The notes beneath the pieces were generated by a model, which had not been told where the DNA came from, ran no database searches, and saw only the letters and a program-made list of their open reading frames with translations. Shown here piece by piece: positions 55,246-63,984 of a stretch of 64,000 nt of DNA; position 1 is the first letter of the stretch, and each line of letters begins with the position of its first letter. The position numbers and the translations under genes are program-made. The DNA is from Natrinema gari JCM 14663 (GTDB taxonomy: Archaea; Halobacteriota; Halobacteria; Halobacteriales; Natrialbaceae), in the NCBI RefSeq assembly GCF_000337175.1, contig NZ_AOIJ01000087.1, positions 34,988 through 98,987 on the forward strand, given 5' to 3'.

Positions 55246-55319
55246 GGTCCGTGTCCTCGGATCCGATCCGCCGCTCCGGCGAGCCGTTCGTATTGGGTCG
55301 TCGTCTCGCGGTCGGTCAT
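55242..55319 (-). CDS. Possible 25-residue leader reading frame upstream of cbiA
   Basis: A short frame starts at ATG 55319 (MTDRETTTQYERLAGAADRI) and ends in a TGA that overlaps the cbiA start by four bases (ATGA). The arrangement is that of a coupled upstream frame. It begins 15 bases from the shared cobalamin motif, so on a leaderless transcript it would be the first thing translated. It may be a leader peptide, the relic of another cobalamin gene, or chance. Confidence 0.35.
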   Translation of the reverse strand: MTDRETTTQYERLAGAADRIRGHGP

Positions 55320-55333
55320 CACTACGATTGAAT

Positions 55334-55344
55334 TAGAACAACTG
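55334..55344. promoter_or_regulatory. Shared 11-base motif upstream of cbiA
   Basis: TAGAACAACTG is identical to the motif before cbiT (49688-49698) and in the same orientation. It lies 89 bases before the cbiA start and 15 before the short leader frame. The rest of the 312-base gap 55246-55557 holds the leader frame and the palindrome at 55505-55519; the middle, 55345-55480, shows nothing else. Confidence 0.5.
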
Positions 55345-55504
55345 GACTTGAACCCATCGGTGGAATCGACCGGTCAGCACACCATTCGTGGCAGCGACGA
55401 TCACCCTGTTCGGATGCCAACCCAGGACGGATGGCCGGCAGCACCCGCTCCAATCGACGAATGGTCAGAACAAATACAAAAGGATGGTTTTGGAAATCGG
55501 GTTA

Positions 55505-55519
55505 CAAAACGTCGTTTTG
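55505..55519. promoter_or_regulatory. Perfect 7-1-7 palindrome in the promoter of the FMN reductase gene
   Basis: CAAAACGTCGTTTTG has seven-base arms around a single T and ends about 40 bases before the ATG at 55558. It is set in an AT-rich stretch (AACAAATACAAAAGG upstream) that probably contains the promoter. Its position next to the start of transcription fits an operator for a dimeric regulator; the regulator is not known. Confidence 0.5.
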
Positions 55520-55557
55520 GCGACTGTTTTAGCGTCCCGGTGTCGTATTCGGCGGTG

Positions 55558-56127
55558 ATGACACGGAAATCTACGCCCCACGTCGTCGCACTCTGTGGCA
55601 GTTTGCGCGACGAGAGCAGAACGAACGTCGCCCTCGAATCGCTGCTCGCAACCGCACGGGAGACCGGAGCGACGACGGAACTCGTCGACCTCCGCTCGTA
55701 CGAGTTGCCGAGCCTGCACGCCGTCGAGTCGGAGCCGCCGGACGCCGACCGCCTCCGCGCGACGATCGCCGACGCGGACAGCGTCGCACTCGGGACGCCC
55801 AACTATCACGGATCGTACGCCGGCTCGCTGAAGAACGCCCTCGACTACTGTCGTCGCGAGGAGTTCGCCGGAACGACCGTCGGCTTGCTCGAGGTAGCCG
55901 GCGGCGAGTTTCCGGGATCGGCGATCGACCATCTCCGGACCGTCAGCCGGACGCTACACGCGTGGCCGCTGCCGACCGATGTTGCCGTCCCGAACGCCCA
56001 CACGACGATTACCGACGAGGGAATCGCCGACGAAGCGGTCGCTGAACGGGTTCGCCAGCTCGGCCGCGACCTCGTCGCGTACGCCGGCGTGGCGACCGAT
56101 TCCGAGACGATCGCTCGAGGCCGATGA
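55558..56127 (+). CDS. NAD(P)H-dependent FMN reductase
   Basis: The 189-residue flavodoxin-like reductase begins HVVALCGSLRDESRTNVALE, the FMN phosphate loop. It also has LGTPNYHGSYAGSLKNALDY, the family motif for flavin binding. Start at ATG 55558; a longer open frame upstream lacks homology. It overlaps the next oxidoreductase gene by four bases (ATGA). It reduces FMN, quinones or azo dyes; the real substrate is unknown. Confidence 0.9.
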   Translation: MTRKSTPHVVALCGSLRDESRTNVALESLLATARETGATTELVDLRSYELPSLHAVESEPPDADRLRATIADADSVALGTPNYHGSYAGSLKNALDYCRREEFAGTTVGLLEVAGGEFPGSAIDHLRTVSRTLHAWPLPTDVAVPNAHTTITDEGIADEAVAERVRQLGRDLVAYAGVATDSETIARGR

Positions 56128-57131
56128 CTGAACACAACACAGCGACGACCGACCGGTCGGCCGCGGGAACGATGCGAGCGATTCGGATCCACGAACACGG
56201 CGGGTCGGACATGCTGACCGCGGAGACGGTTCCCCGGCCCGAGCCCGGCGACGACGAACTGCTCGTTCGCGTCCGTGCCGCCGGCGTCAACCCCATCGAC
56301 TGGATGGTTCGCGAGGGCTACACCGACGAGGCGCTCTCACCGTCGCTGCCGACGATCCTCGGCTGGGATCTGTCGGGCATCGTCGAGATGGTCGGGGCGG
56401 CCGTCTCCGAGTTCGAGCCCGGCGACGAGGTTTTCGGTCTCGTGGGGCTGCCCGATCCGGGCGGCGCCTATGCCGAATACGCGGCCGTCCCGGCGGACGA
56501 GGTCGTCACGAAGCCGACACCGCTCAGCCACGCGGACGCCGCCGGACTGCCGATGGTCGGACTCACTGCGTGGCGTGCCCTCTTCGACGCGGGAGCGCTC
56601 CGCGACGGCCAGCGCGTGCTCGTCCACGCCGCTGCCGGCGGCGTCGGTCATGTAGCCGTCCAGCTCGCAGCCCACGCCGGGGCACACGTCGTCGGCACTG
56701 CGTCCGGCGAGAACGAGGCGTACCTCCGGGAGCTCGGTGTCGACGAGTTCGTGAACTATCGGGCGGAGCGGTTCGAGCGTGTCGTGGACTCCGTCGATCT
56801 CGTACTCGACGCAGTCGGCGGCGACACGCTCGAGCGATCCATAGCCGTGCTGGCCGACGGTGGCCGCATCGTGACGCTTCCGGAACCGCCGTCCGAGGCG
56901 GTGTGCGAGACGGTCCGGCAGGAGCGCAACGCGACCGTCGACTGGTTCAGCATTGAGCCCGACGCGACGACACTTGCGGAGCTCCGTGCGCTCATCGAAG
57001 ACGGCCATCTCCGGCCGACGGTGAGCGGAAGCTACCCGCTTTCCGATGTCGCCACTGCCCACCAGGAGAGCGAAGACGGACACGTCCGCGGGAAACTCGT
57101 TCTCGAGGTCGGCGGCGATCGATCGCCGTGA
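56124..57131 (+). CDS. NADP-dependent zinc-free alcohol dehydrogenase/quinone oxidoreductase
   Basis: The 335-residue MDR-superfamily protein has a GroES-like N-terminal domain (VRAAGVNPIDWMVREGY, PTILGWDLSGIVEMVG). The Rossmann loop is VHAAAGGVGHVAVQLAAHAG, followed by LVLDAVGGDTLERSI. It lacks the structural zinc cysteines, as quinone oxidoreductases do. It is translationally coupled to the FMN reductase, so the pair may form a quinone or electrophile defence unit. Confidence 0.9.
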   Translation: MTEHNTATTDRSAAGTMRAIRIHEHGGSDMLTAETVPRPEPGDDELLVRVRAAGVNPIDWMVREGYTDEALSPSLPTILGWDLSGIVEMVGAAVSEFEPGDEVFGLVGLPDPGGAYAEYAAVPADEVVTKPTPLSHADAAGLPMVGLTAWRALFDAGALRDGQRVLVHAAAGGVGHVAVQLAAHAGAHVVGTASGENEAYLRELGVDEFVNYRAERFERVVDSVDLVLDAVGGDTLERSIAVLADGGRIVTLPEPPSEAVCETVRQERNATVDWFSIEPDATTLAELRALIEDGHLRPTVSGSYPLSDVATAHQESEDGHVRGKLVLEVGGDRSP

Positions 57132-57213
57132 GCCCACTTCCGGGCCGCACTGCACGGCGGCCGAAAGTGGATGGAAAGCAACACTTTAGCGGCTTCCCGC
57201 ACTCGGTCCGATC

Positions 57214-58101
57214 ATGAATCGAATGGAGGCGGTGAGACGCGCTCAGGAGTCGGACCACTGTCTCCGGCCTGCCAAGGCGTTCTCCCTCGTCGGCGACGAA
57301 ACGAGGGTCGAGATTCTCGAGGCCCTCTGGAACACCGACGACACGCCAGTCCCGTTCTCGCGGCTCTACGAAACCGTCGGGACCGACACGAGCCCGCAGT
57401 TCAACTATCACCTGAAGCAGCTCACCGGACAGTTCGTCCGGAAGACCGACGCCGGCTACGAACTCCGAACGGCCGGCAAGCACGTCGTCCACGCGATCGT
57501 CGCCGGGTCGTTCAACGCTCATCCTCACCTCGAGCCGTTCGAGACCGGCGACGACTGCACCCAGTGTGGGTCGCCGCTCCGAGCGAGCTACGACGACGAA
57601 CGGCTCGCCATCGACTGCCCCGCTTGCGGACGGACACACGGGGAGTACTCGTTTCCGCCCGGCGGTCTCCTCGACCGGAACCACGACGAAATCCTCACCG
57701 CGTTCGATCGTCGCGTCCGTCGTCTGCACGGCCTCGCCAAGGACGGCGTCTGCCCGGCGTGTAGCGGCCGAATTCGGACCGAAATCGCTCGTGAGGACGA
57801 CTGCTGTCTCGACGTCGACTTACAGGCGACGTACAGCTGTGAACAGTGCCACCACAGCCGTTGCTCGACAGTCGGGCTCGCACTACTCGATCAGCCCGCC
57901 GTCGTCGCGTTCTATCGCGATCACGGTATCGACCTCGAGTCCGCGCGATACTGGCAGTTCGACTGGTGTATCAGCGACGAGTACACGACCGTCCGATCGA
58001 CGACCCCCTGGCGAATCGCCGTGTCGATTCCGCTCGCGGACGACCGGCTCGAGAGTACGCTCGACGGCGAGCTATCGGTCATCGAGACGCAGCGATGCTG
58101 A
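57214..58101 (+). CDS. ArsR-type winged-helix regulator with two zinc ribbons
   Basis: The 295-residue protein has an N-terminal ArsR-like winged helix (AFSLVGDETRVEILEALWNT, TSPQFNYHLKQLTGQFVRKT). A zinc ribbon follows (DCTQCGSPL, CPACGRTHGEY). Further cysteine pairs are VCPACSGRI and YSCEQCHHSRC, a second ribbon-like unit. The C-terminal part (about 240-295) has no clear motif. It lies 82 bases behind the quinone oxidoreductase on the same strand and may regulate the redox pair; the metal or redox sensitivity suggested by the cysteines is inference. Confidence 0.82.
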   Translation: MNRMEAVRRAQESDHCLRPAKAFSLVGDETRVEILEALWNTDDTPVPFSRLYETVGTDTSPQFNYHLKQLTGQFVRKTDAGYELRTAGKHVVHAIVAGSFNAHPHLEPFETGDDCTQCGSPLRASYDDERLAIDCPACGRTHGEYSFPPGGLLDRNHDEILTAFDRRVRRLHGLAKDGVCPACSGRIRTEIAREDDCCLDVDLQATYSCEQCHHSRCSTVGLALLDQPAVVAFYRDHGIDLESARYWQFDWCISDEYTTVRSTTPWRIAVSIPLADDRLESTLDGELSVIETQRC

Positions 58102-58191
58102 GTCGTCGGCCGTCCGGGATCCTCTCGAGTGAGGGGTCAGACCACCGACGAACTTAACCGCTCGAGTCGGTTACGATTCGGCGCTCGACCC

Positions 58192-58359
58192 ATGACCGAC
58201 GAACCAGGACCCGATACTGAACGGCACCTCCGCGAGGCGCTTCGCCACCTCGGCGCGGCACAGGACGACGACGACCTCCGGAAGACCCACGCCGTCGCGC
58301 TCGAGGAAGTGTCGAACACCGTGTCGTCCGTCCTGCGCGAGTACGAAGGCGACGAATAA
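58192..58359 (+). CDS. Small acidic helical protein
   Basis: The 55-residue protein (MTDEPGPDTERHLREALRHL) is acidic and helix-forming, ending in SSVLREYEGDE. A TATA-like CTTAACC about 35 bases upstream gives modest support for expression. Similar tiny proteins are common and uncharacterised in haloarchaea. No motif is seen. Confidence 0.5.
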   Translation: MTDEPGPDTERHLREALRHLGAAQDDDDLRKTHAVALEEVSNTVSSVLREYEGDE

Positions 58360-58438
58360 CGGCCGTTCCGATCCGTTTTTCGACGAACACAGCCCCGTCT
58401 CGAGGCCCCGATCTCGAGTACTGCTTGCCCTACCATGG

Positions 58439-58467
58439 TATATTTTAACACACCACTAGGCGTAGTG
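58439..58467 (+). promoter_or_regulatory. TATA box and palindromic operator of the rubredoxin-like gene
   Basis: TATATTTTAA (58439-58448) is a strong TATA box. The palindrome CACTAGGCGTAGTG (58454-58467, arms CACTA/TAGTG) lies between the box and the expected transcription start, where a repressor would block polymerase. The ATG at 58477 follows within about 10 bases, so the transcript is leaderless. Confidence 0.55.
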
Positions 58468-58476
58468 ATAACCGTG

Positions 58477-58698
58477 ATGAAGCCCGAAACCGACCAGCCG
58501 TCGATCGCGGACGAACTGCGGAACAAAAACGAGACCGAACTCCCGATCGGCGAAGTTCAGGAGCCCGAGAGCCGCGGATACACCATGTGGCGCTGCGGGT
58601 CCTGCGGCGAGATGGGACGGTTCGAGGACGAGTTGCCGGACGCGTGTCCCGACTGCCTGGCACCGCGGGAGGAACTGTTCTACTTGGAGGAGGACTGA
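58477..58698 (+). CDS. Rubredoxin-like zinc-ribbon/iron protein (DUF7130 type)
   Basis: The 73-residue protein (start ATG 58477, MKPETDQPSIADELRNKNET) ends with a rubredoxin-like knuckle pair: MWRCGSCGEMGRFED and ACPDCLAPREELFYLEED, so four cysteines can hold one iron or zinc. Homologues are annotated as rubredoxin-like domain proteins in haloarchaea. It stands alone under its own operator-bearing promoter and is convergent with cbiE. Its partner is unknown. Confidence 0.8.
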   Translation: MKPETDQPSIADELRNKNETELPIGEVQEPESRGYTMWRCGSCGEMGRFEDELPDACPDCLAPREELFYLEED

Positions 58699-58772
58699 AA
58701 TCGCGGTGGCATCCGTCTTGGACCTGCTCGCTTCGGCCCGGTTCGCGGCGAGAACACGACGGGGCCGGACCG

Positions 58773-59612
58773 TTAAACCGGCTGCCGCACTGCAAGCACG
58801 ACCAGATCGGAGAACGGCGTGTCCTCCGCCCCGTCCCCGCCGGCGTGGTCTGCCAGTTCGGCCAGCGTGAACCGGTGGATCGCTTCCGCGTCGTGGGTCA
58901 ACTTTTCGCAGACCAGCGCCTCGAGATCGGGATCGGCCCCTTCTTCGAGCAGGAAGGCGGCGAGATCGCCGGGCATCCGGTCGTACGGTCGGGGGAGGAC
59001 GAGTAGATGTCGCTCGTCGGTCGTCGCCGCGGCCGCGAGGCGGTCCATATCCGACTCGAGATCGCCGCTCTTGTGCAGCGTGACGAACTCGGTGTCCTCC
59101 ATCGGCGTCCGGGCGCGGCTGGCGGCCAGCTGGATCGAGGAGATGCCCGGGACGATGCGAACGGGGCTGTCGGAATCGTGCTGTTGGACCGTATCCTGTA
59201 CCTTCCCGACGAACTGGTAGCCCGAGTGGTTGGGGTCGCCCATCGCGACGGCGGTCCCCGACTCGCCGGCCGCGACGCGCTCGCCGAATTCCTCGAGCGC
59301 CGCGGCCTCGTCCTTGTAGCCGCAGGTCAGCAAGTCGGCGTCCGTCTTGTCCTCGATGAACTCCACGACGGTCGTGAAGCCGACGACGACATCGGCCTCG
59401 CGGATCGCCCGTTCGCCCCGGGGCGTGAGATACTCGGGGTTGCCGGGGCCGACGCCGACGGCGTAGACTGGGTCGTCTGCTCCGGCGGTTTCACCGCCTC
59501 CGTCTCGCTGCCCCTCCGGCGTAGCGCCCTCCTCATCGATGTCGGACTCCGCCGCTGCCGCCGCGAACGTCGCCGGATCCGGTCCCGCATCGAGGTCGTA
59601 CTCGTCGCTCAT
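58773..59612 (-). CDS. cbiE: Cobalt-precorrin-7 C5-methyltransferase CbiE
   Basis: The 279-residue enzyme has an acidic leader of about 45 residues, then VYAVGVGPGNPEYLTPRGER and the methyltransferase loop GTAVAMGDPNHSGYQFVGKV. RIVPGISSIQLAASRARTPM is typical of CbiE. It methylates C5 of the corrin ring; the partner activity CbiT is encoded about 10 kb away. The start overlaps cbiC by four bases. Confidence 0.93.
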   Translation of the reverse strand: MSDEYDLDAGPDPATFAAAAAESDIDEEGATPEGQRDGGGETAGADDPVYAVGVGPGNPEYLTPRGERAIREADVVVGFTTVVEFIEDKTDADLLTCGYKDEAAALEEFGERVAAGESGTAVAMGDPNHSGYQFVGKVQDTVQQHDSDSPVRIVPGISSIQLAASRARTPMEDTEFVTLHKSGDLESDMDRLAAAATTDERHLLVLPRPYDRMPGDLAAFLLEEGADPDLEALVCEKLTHDAEAIHRFTLAELADHAGGDGAEDTPFSDLVVLAVRQPV

Positions 59613-60355
59613 CGGTTCCGGCCGTCCGTGGCCCGCGTCTCGGCGTCGAGCTCGAGGTCGATCTCGTCGGTCCGGACATCCTTCGCGACGTGGATCAGTT
59701 CGTTCGTCAGGGCGGCGGCGAGGCCGCTGCCACCCCGGCGGCCGACGTGCGTAATCGCGGGGACGCCGTACGCCTCGCTGACCTCGCGAATGCGTCCGCG
59801 GCTCTCCTCGGCCTTGACGAAGCCGACCGGGTTCGCGACGACGACCGCTGGCCGGGTCCCTTGCTCGATGCAGTCCGCCAGCGCCAGCGCCGCCGTCGGC
59901 GCGTTCCCGATCGTGACGATCGCGTCCTCGAAGGCGTCCTCTTTATCGAGTTCGAGCATCGCCGCGGCAGTCCGGGTCATCCCGGTCTCGGCGGCGAGTT
60001 CCTTGCCGTGACCGATGGCTTTCGAGACCTCGCAGTCGTGGCCCCGACCCGTGACGCCGGCTTTCACCATCGTGATGTCGGTGAAGATGTCGGCCTCGTC
60101 GAGCACGGCCCGCGCACCGGCACGAACCGGCGCGTCCTCGTCGTCGCCGAGGTCGTCCGTGCCTGTAAATCGAATCAGGTGCTGGAACTCGATGTCGCCC
60201 ATCGAGTGGACCGACTTCTGACGCACGCGGTCGGCCAGCGTCTCGTCGGGCGTGAACTGCCTGACGATGTCCATACTCGTCTCCGCGATGTCCATCGCGT
60301 TCTGCGTCGTTGCTCCCAGATCGGCGTACTCCTCCTCGAAGTCCTGTTCAGTCAT
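59609..60355 (-). CDS. cbiC: Cobalt-precorrin-8 methylmutase CbiC
   Basis: CbiC moves the methyl group from C11 to C12, giving cobyrinate. The 248-residue protein has RVRQKSVHSMGDIEFQHLIR (the catalytic His region) and VKAGVTGRGHDCEVSKAIGH. DAIVTIGNAPTAALALADCI, PAVVVANPVGFVKAEESRGR and AITHVGRRGGSGLAAAL follow. It lies 69 bases behind cobN on the same strand. Confidence 0.95.
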   Translation of the reverse strand: MTEQDFEEEYADLGATTQNAMDIAETSMDIVRQFTPDETLADRVRQKSVHSMGDIEFQHLIRFTGTDDLGDDEDAPVRAGARAVLDEADIFTDITMVKAGVTGRGHDCEVSKAIGHGKELAAETGMTRTAAAMLELDKEDAFEDAIVTIGNAPTAALALADCIEQGTRPAVVVANPVGFVKAEESRGRIREVSEAYGVPAITHVGRRGGSGLAAALTNELIHVAKDVRTDEIDLELDAETRATDGRNR

Positions 60356-60424
60356 CGGGTATCACTCGCTCGGTGGCGGCTATCGGCTGTCGGCCGAATC
60401 GGTTCGGTCGCCGGTTCGAGTCCG

Positions 60425-63400
60425 TCAATCATCGGTCGCTGCCCCCACGGTCTCGTTTGTCGTCCGCGCTTCGAGGTCGCCCTCGACCTCGAGATTGAGA
60501 TCTCGCAGCCGGTCGACCGTCTCGTCGTCGGCGTCCCACAGGTCGCGCTCGATGGCCTCGAGCAGCGTCTCCGTGATCGACTCGAGGGCCCACGGGTTCA
60601 CGTCTCGCATCCAGTCCTGGCGGTCCTCGTCGAAGGCGAACTTCTCGGCGACCTCCTCCCAGAGGGTGTCGCTCACGACGCCGGTGGTCGCGTCCCAGCC
60701 CAGCGTCACGTCGACGGTCGTCGAGAGATCGCCCGCGCCCTTGTAGCCGTGGTCCTCCATGGACTCGAGCCAGTCGGGGTTGAGCACGCGCGAGCGCATC
60801 GCCTTGCGGACCTTCTCCTCGTTCGTGTAGACATCGACGTTGTCCGGATCGGAAGAGTCGCCGACGTAGGAGGCGGGCTCCGTGCCCGAAATCTCGCTCA
60901 CGGCGGAGATGAAGCCGCCGTGGAAGGCGTACCAGTCCGAGGAGTCGAACTCGTCTTGCTCCATTGTGTCCTCGAGTTTGACCGTCGCGTCGACGGACGA
61001 GAGGCGGCGCTCGAAGGCGTCATGGGCGTCGGACACCCGACCGCGAGAGCCCATCGCGTAGCCGCCCCACTGGACGTAGACATCGGCGAGATCCGAGCGG
61101 TCGTCCCAGTTGCCCTCGTCGACGGCCTTGTTCGTCCCGGCACCGTAGCCGCCGGGCCGGGTCGTGAAGACGCGGTGTTTCGCGGCCGTTCGAGCGTCCG
61201 ATTCGTCGAGGCCGTCTTCTTCCTCGAGTGCCGCCTGCTCTTCCTCGACGTGTTTCTTCACGTAGTTCATCTCGTGGGGCTCGTCGAGGTCAACGACCGC
61301 ATCGACGGCGTCGTGGATGACCCCCGCTGCGGCCGGGAAGGCGTCCCGGAACAGCCCGGAGACGCGGGTCGTCACGTCGACGCGGGGTCGGTCCAACTCG
61401 TCGAGTGGGATCGGCTCGACATCGTCGATGCGGCCGGCGTCGGTCCACTGCGGTTCGACGCCCATCATAGCCAGCACCTGCGCGATGGTCTCGCCGCGGG
61501 TGCGGACGGTGGGCGTCCCCCAGGCGACGACGCCGATCTCCTCGGGGTACTCGCCGTGCTCGTCGTGGTGGCGCTCGAGGACGCCCTCGGCGACCTCGCT
61601 GCCGACCTGCCAGGCGGCCTTCGCCGGCACCTTGCGTGGGTCGAGCGTGTAGAAGTTCCGCGCGGTCGGCAGCAGGTCGACGCCGCCGCGGGTCGGCGCA
61701 CCGGAGCCGCCCGGCGGGACGTACTCGCCCGAGAGGGCATCCGCAGTGCGGGGAATCTCGTCTTCGGCTCCCTGCACGCGGGGCTGGGCCTCCTCGCAGA
61801 TGTACGCGAGTGCCTCCCGAAGGTCGTTGTGCGCGCCGGATTTCGCGCGCCCGTCGCCGATGGTCTCGAGGTCGACCACCAGCAGGTTCATGTTCATCTC
61901 GTCGTCCGGCCCCGCTTCGCGCTCCGAAACCGGAATGTCGAAGTCGTGTTCGGCGAGCGTCTCGATCAGGTCGACGCTCGTCTCGTAGACCTCGTCGGCG
62001 GCCTCGGCGTAGGTCATCCCGAGGGCGTCGTCGTACTCACCGGGCGCGTTCAGCATCTTCTCATAGTCGACACCGAGCGCGCCGGCCACGCTCTCGCGCA
62101 GGCTCGGCGCGCCGGGGTTCTCGAGGCGGGTGAGCGCGACGAGATACTCCACGAGGCGCTCGCCGGCCGGCGGTTCGGACATCGTGTGCAGTCCCAGCCG
62201 GATCTGGGTCGTCTTGACGTCCGTGAGGTACTCGTGGACGCGTTCGACGAGGTCGTCGATGTCGACCTCGTCTCCCGTCACCTCGCCCTCGGCGAGGCTC
62301 GAGCCGGCCTCGTCGGGCCCGCGAACGTCGGCTTTCTCGTCGATGGTCCCCTCGATCCCCAACTCGACGGCGAGATCGAGTTCGTCGACCGTTTCGCGGA
62401 TGAGGTCCGCGAGGTGCTGGCCGTCGTCGGCGCGGGCGTCTTCCATCCCGGCCTCGCGGTACTGGTTTGCCAACTCCTCGAGTTCCGACAACTCGTCGTA
62501 GGTGCCCGCCGACCGCATCACGGGCGTCAGATAGTCGACGATCGCGGCGTAGGAGCGGCGCTTGGCCTGGGTTCCCTCGCCGGGGTTGTTGACGATGTAC
62601 GGGTAGACGTTCGGGATGTCGTCGATCAACTGGTCGGGCGCGCTTTCGCCGTTCAGGCCGACGGTCTTGCCGGGGAGCCACTCGAGGCTGCCGTGGGTTC
62701 CCAGATGGACTACAGCGTCGCTCTCGAACGTATTGCGCAGCCAGCCGTAGAACGCATAGTAGTCGTGTGGCGGCTGCAGGTTCGAGTCGTGGTAGACCTT
62801 CGAGGGGTCCATGCCGAAGCCGCGTGGCGGCTGGACGGTGACGAGGACGTTACCGAACTCGACGCCCGGAATCGCGAACGGGCGGTCGGGGACCTCACCC
62901 CACTCCTCGATGATATTCTCCTGAAAGCGCTCGTCGGCCTCCGAGAACCACTCCTCGTAGGTATCCGGCGAGACCACGTCAACGGAGAGGTCACGGACGT
63001 CCTCCGGAGCGACCCACCGGTCCTCGAGCGTGAGCTGTGCGGTCAGGTTCTCTACGAGGGACTGCCCGCTGTCCGGCATGTCGTCGCCGAGATCGTAGCC
63101 GCGAGCGTCGAGTTCCTCGAGCAGGTTGACCGTCGACTCCGGCGAGTCGAGACCGAACGCGGTCCCGATCCCGTCGTCGCTCGGCGGATAGTTGTGGAGG
63201 ACGACGGCGACCTGCTTGTCCTCGTTGGGCGTGTGGCGCAGCTCGGCCCAGTTGACCGCCAGCCGAGTCGCGTGGTCGATGCGGTCTTCGATCGGGAAGT
63301 GGTGTTTCGGCGCGGAGCCGATGCCGGCCTCGTCATCGGTGCGTTCCTTGCCCGAGATCGGATGGGTGATGACGTTCCCGTCGAACTCCGGCAGCGCGAC

Positions 63401-63984
63401 CGAGAGCGCGAGTTCGAAGCCCATCACGCCTGTATCGCTGGATTCGTATCGCGAGCGCGAGCGCATCGTGGTGACCGTCTGGAGGACGGGCACGCCGAGC
63501 CGATCAAGGAAGACGTCCTCCGCGGAACTACCTTCGTCGTCGGCGCTGCGGCCGCGCTCGTCCATCGAGAGGGAGAACATAAAGGACGACAACACGGCAT
63601 CGACGATCGGCTCGCCCGCGTCGTTGAGGAGCCAGTTATCGGTGACCCACTCGGCGTCTTCCTGTTCGTCCGTGTCCGTCGCGGGATTACAGAAGATCGG
63701 CAGGACATTCGCGCCCTGCTCTTCGAGCGCCCGGACCTGCGCGTCGACGTACCGAGTGTTCTCGTGGGTCCAATGGGACTCGTAGAACCAGACCGCGACC
63801 GTCGGCTTGTCGGGGTCGTGGGTCTCGAGCAGGGCCTCGTACTCGATCCCCGGGTGATCTGGATGGTAGACCCCCTCCGTGGGGAGGGCCGTCGGTTCGT
63901 CGTATTCGATCTCGCGGCCCTCGTACTCGACCGCGAGGAACCGACACAGGTTCGCGACGTTGATCGTCCCGCCCTTCTCGAGGT
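60425..63984 (-). CDS. cobN: Cobaltochelatase subunit CobN, 5' part missing at the window end
   Basis: CobN is the large subunit of the late (aerobic-type) cobalt chelatase and resembles magnesium chelatase subunit H. About 1186 residues are visible, nearly the whole protein; a family member of about 1250-1300 residues would lack only a short N-terminus. The frame runs straight to the last genuine base before the adapter, and no in-frame start is seen. Motifs include the N-terminal VAVWFYESHWTHENTRYVDA, the middle GTHGSLEWLPGKTVGLNGES, VVAWGTPTVRTRGETIAQVL and ETRVSG-like DVTTRVSGLFRDAFP. The end reads MRDVNPWALESITETLLEAI. It heads a cobN-cbiC-cbiE block. Confidence 0.95.
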
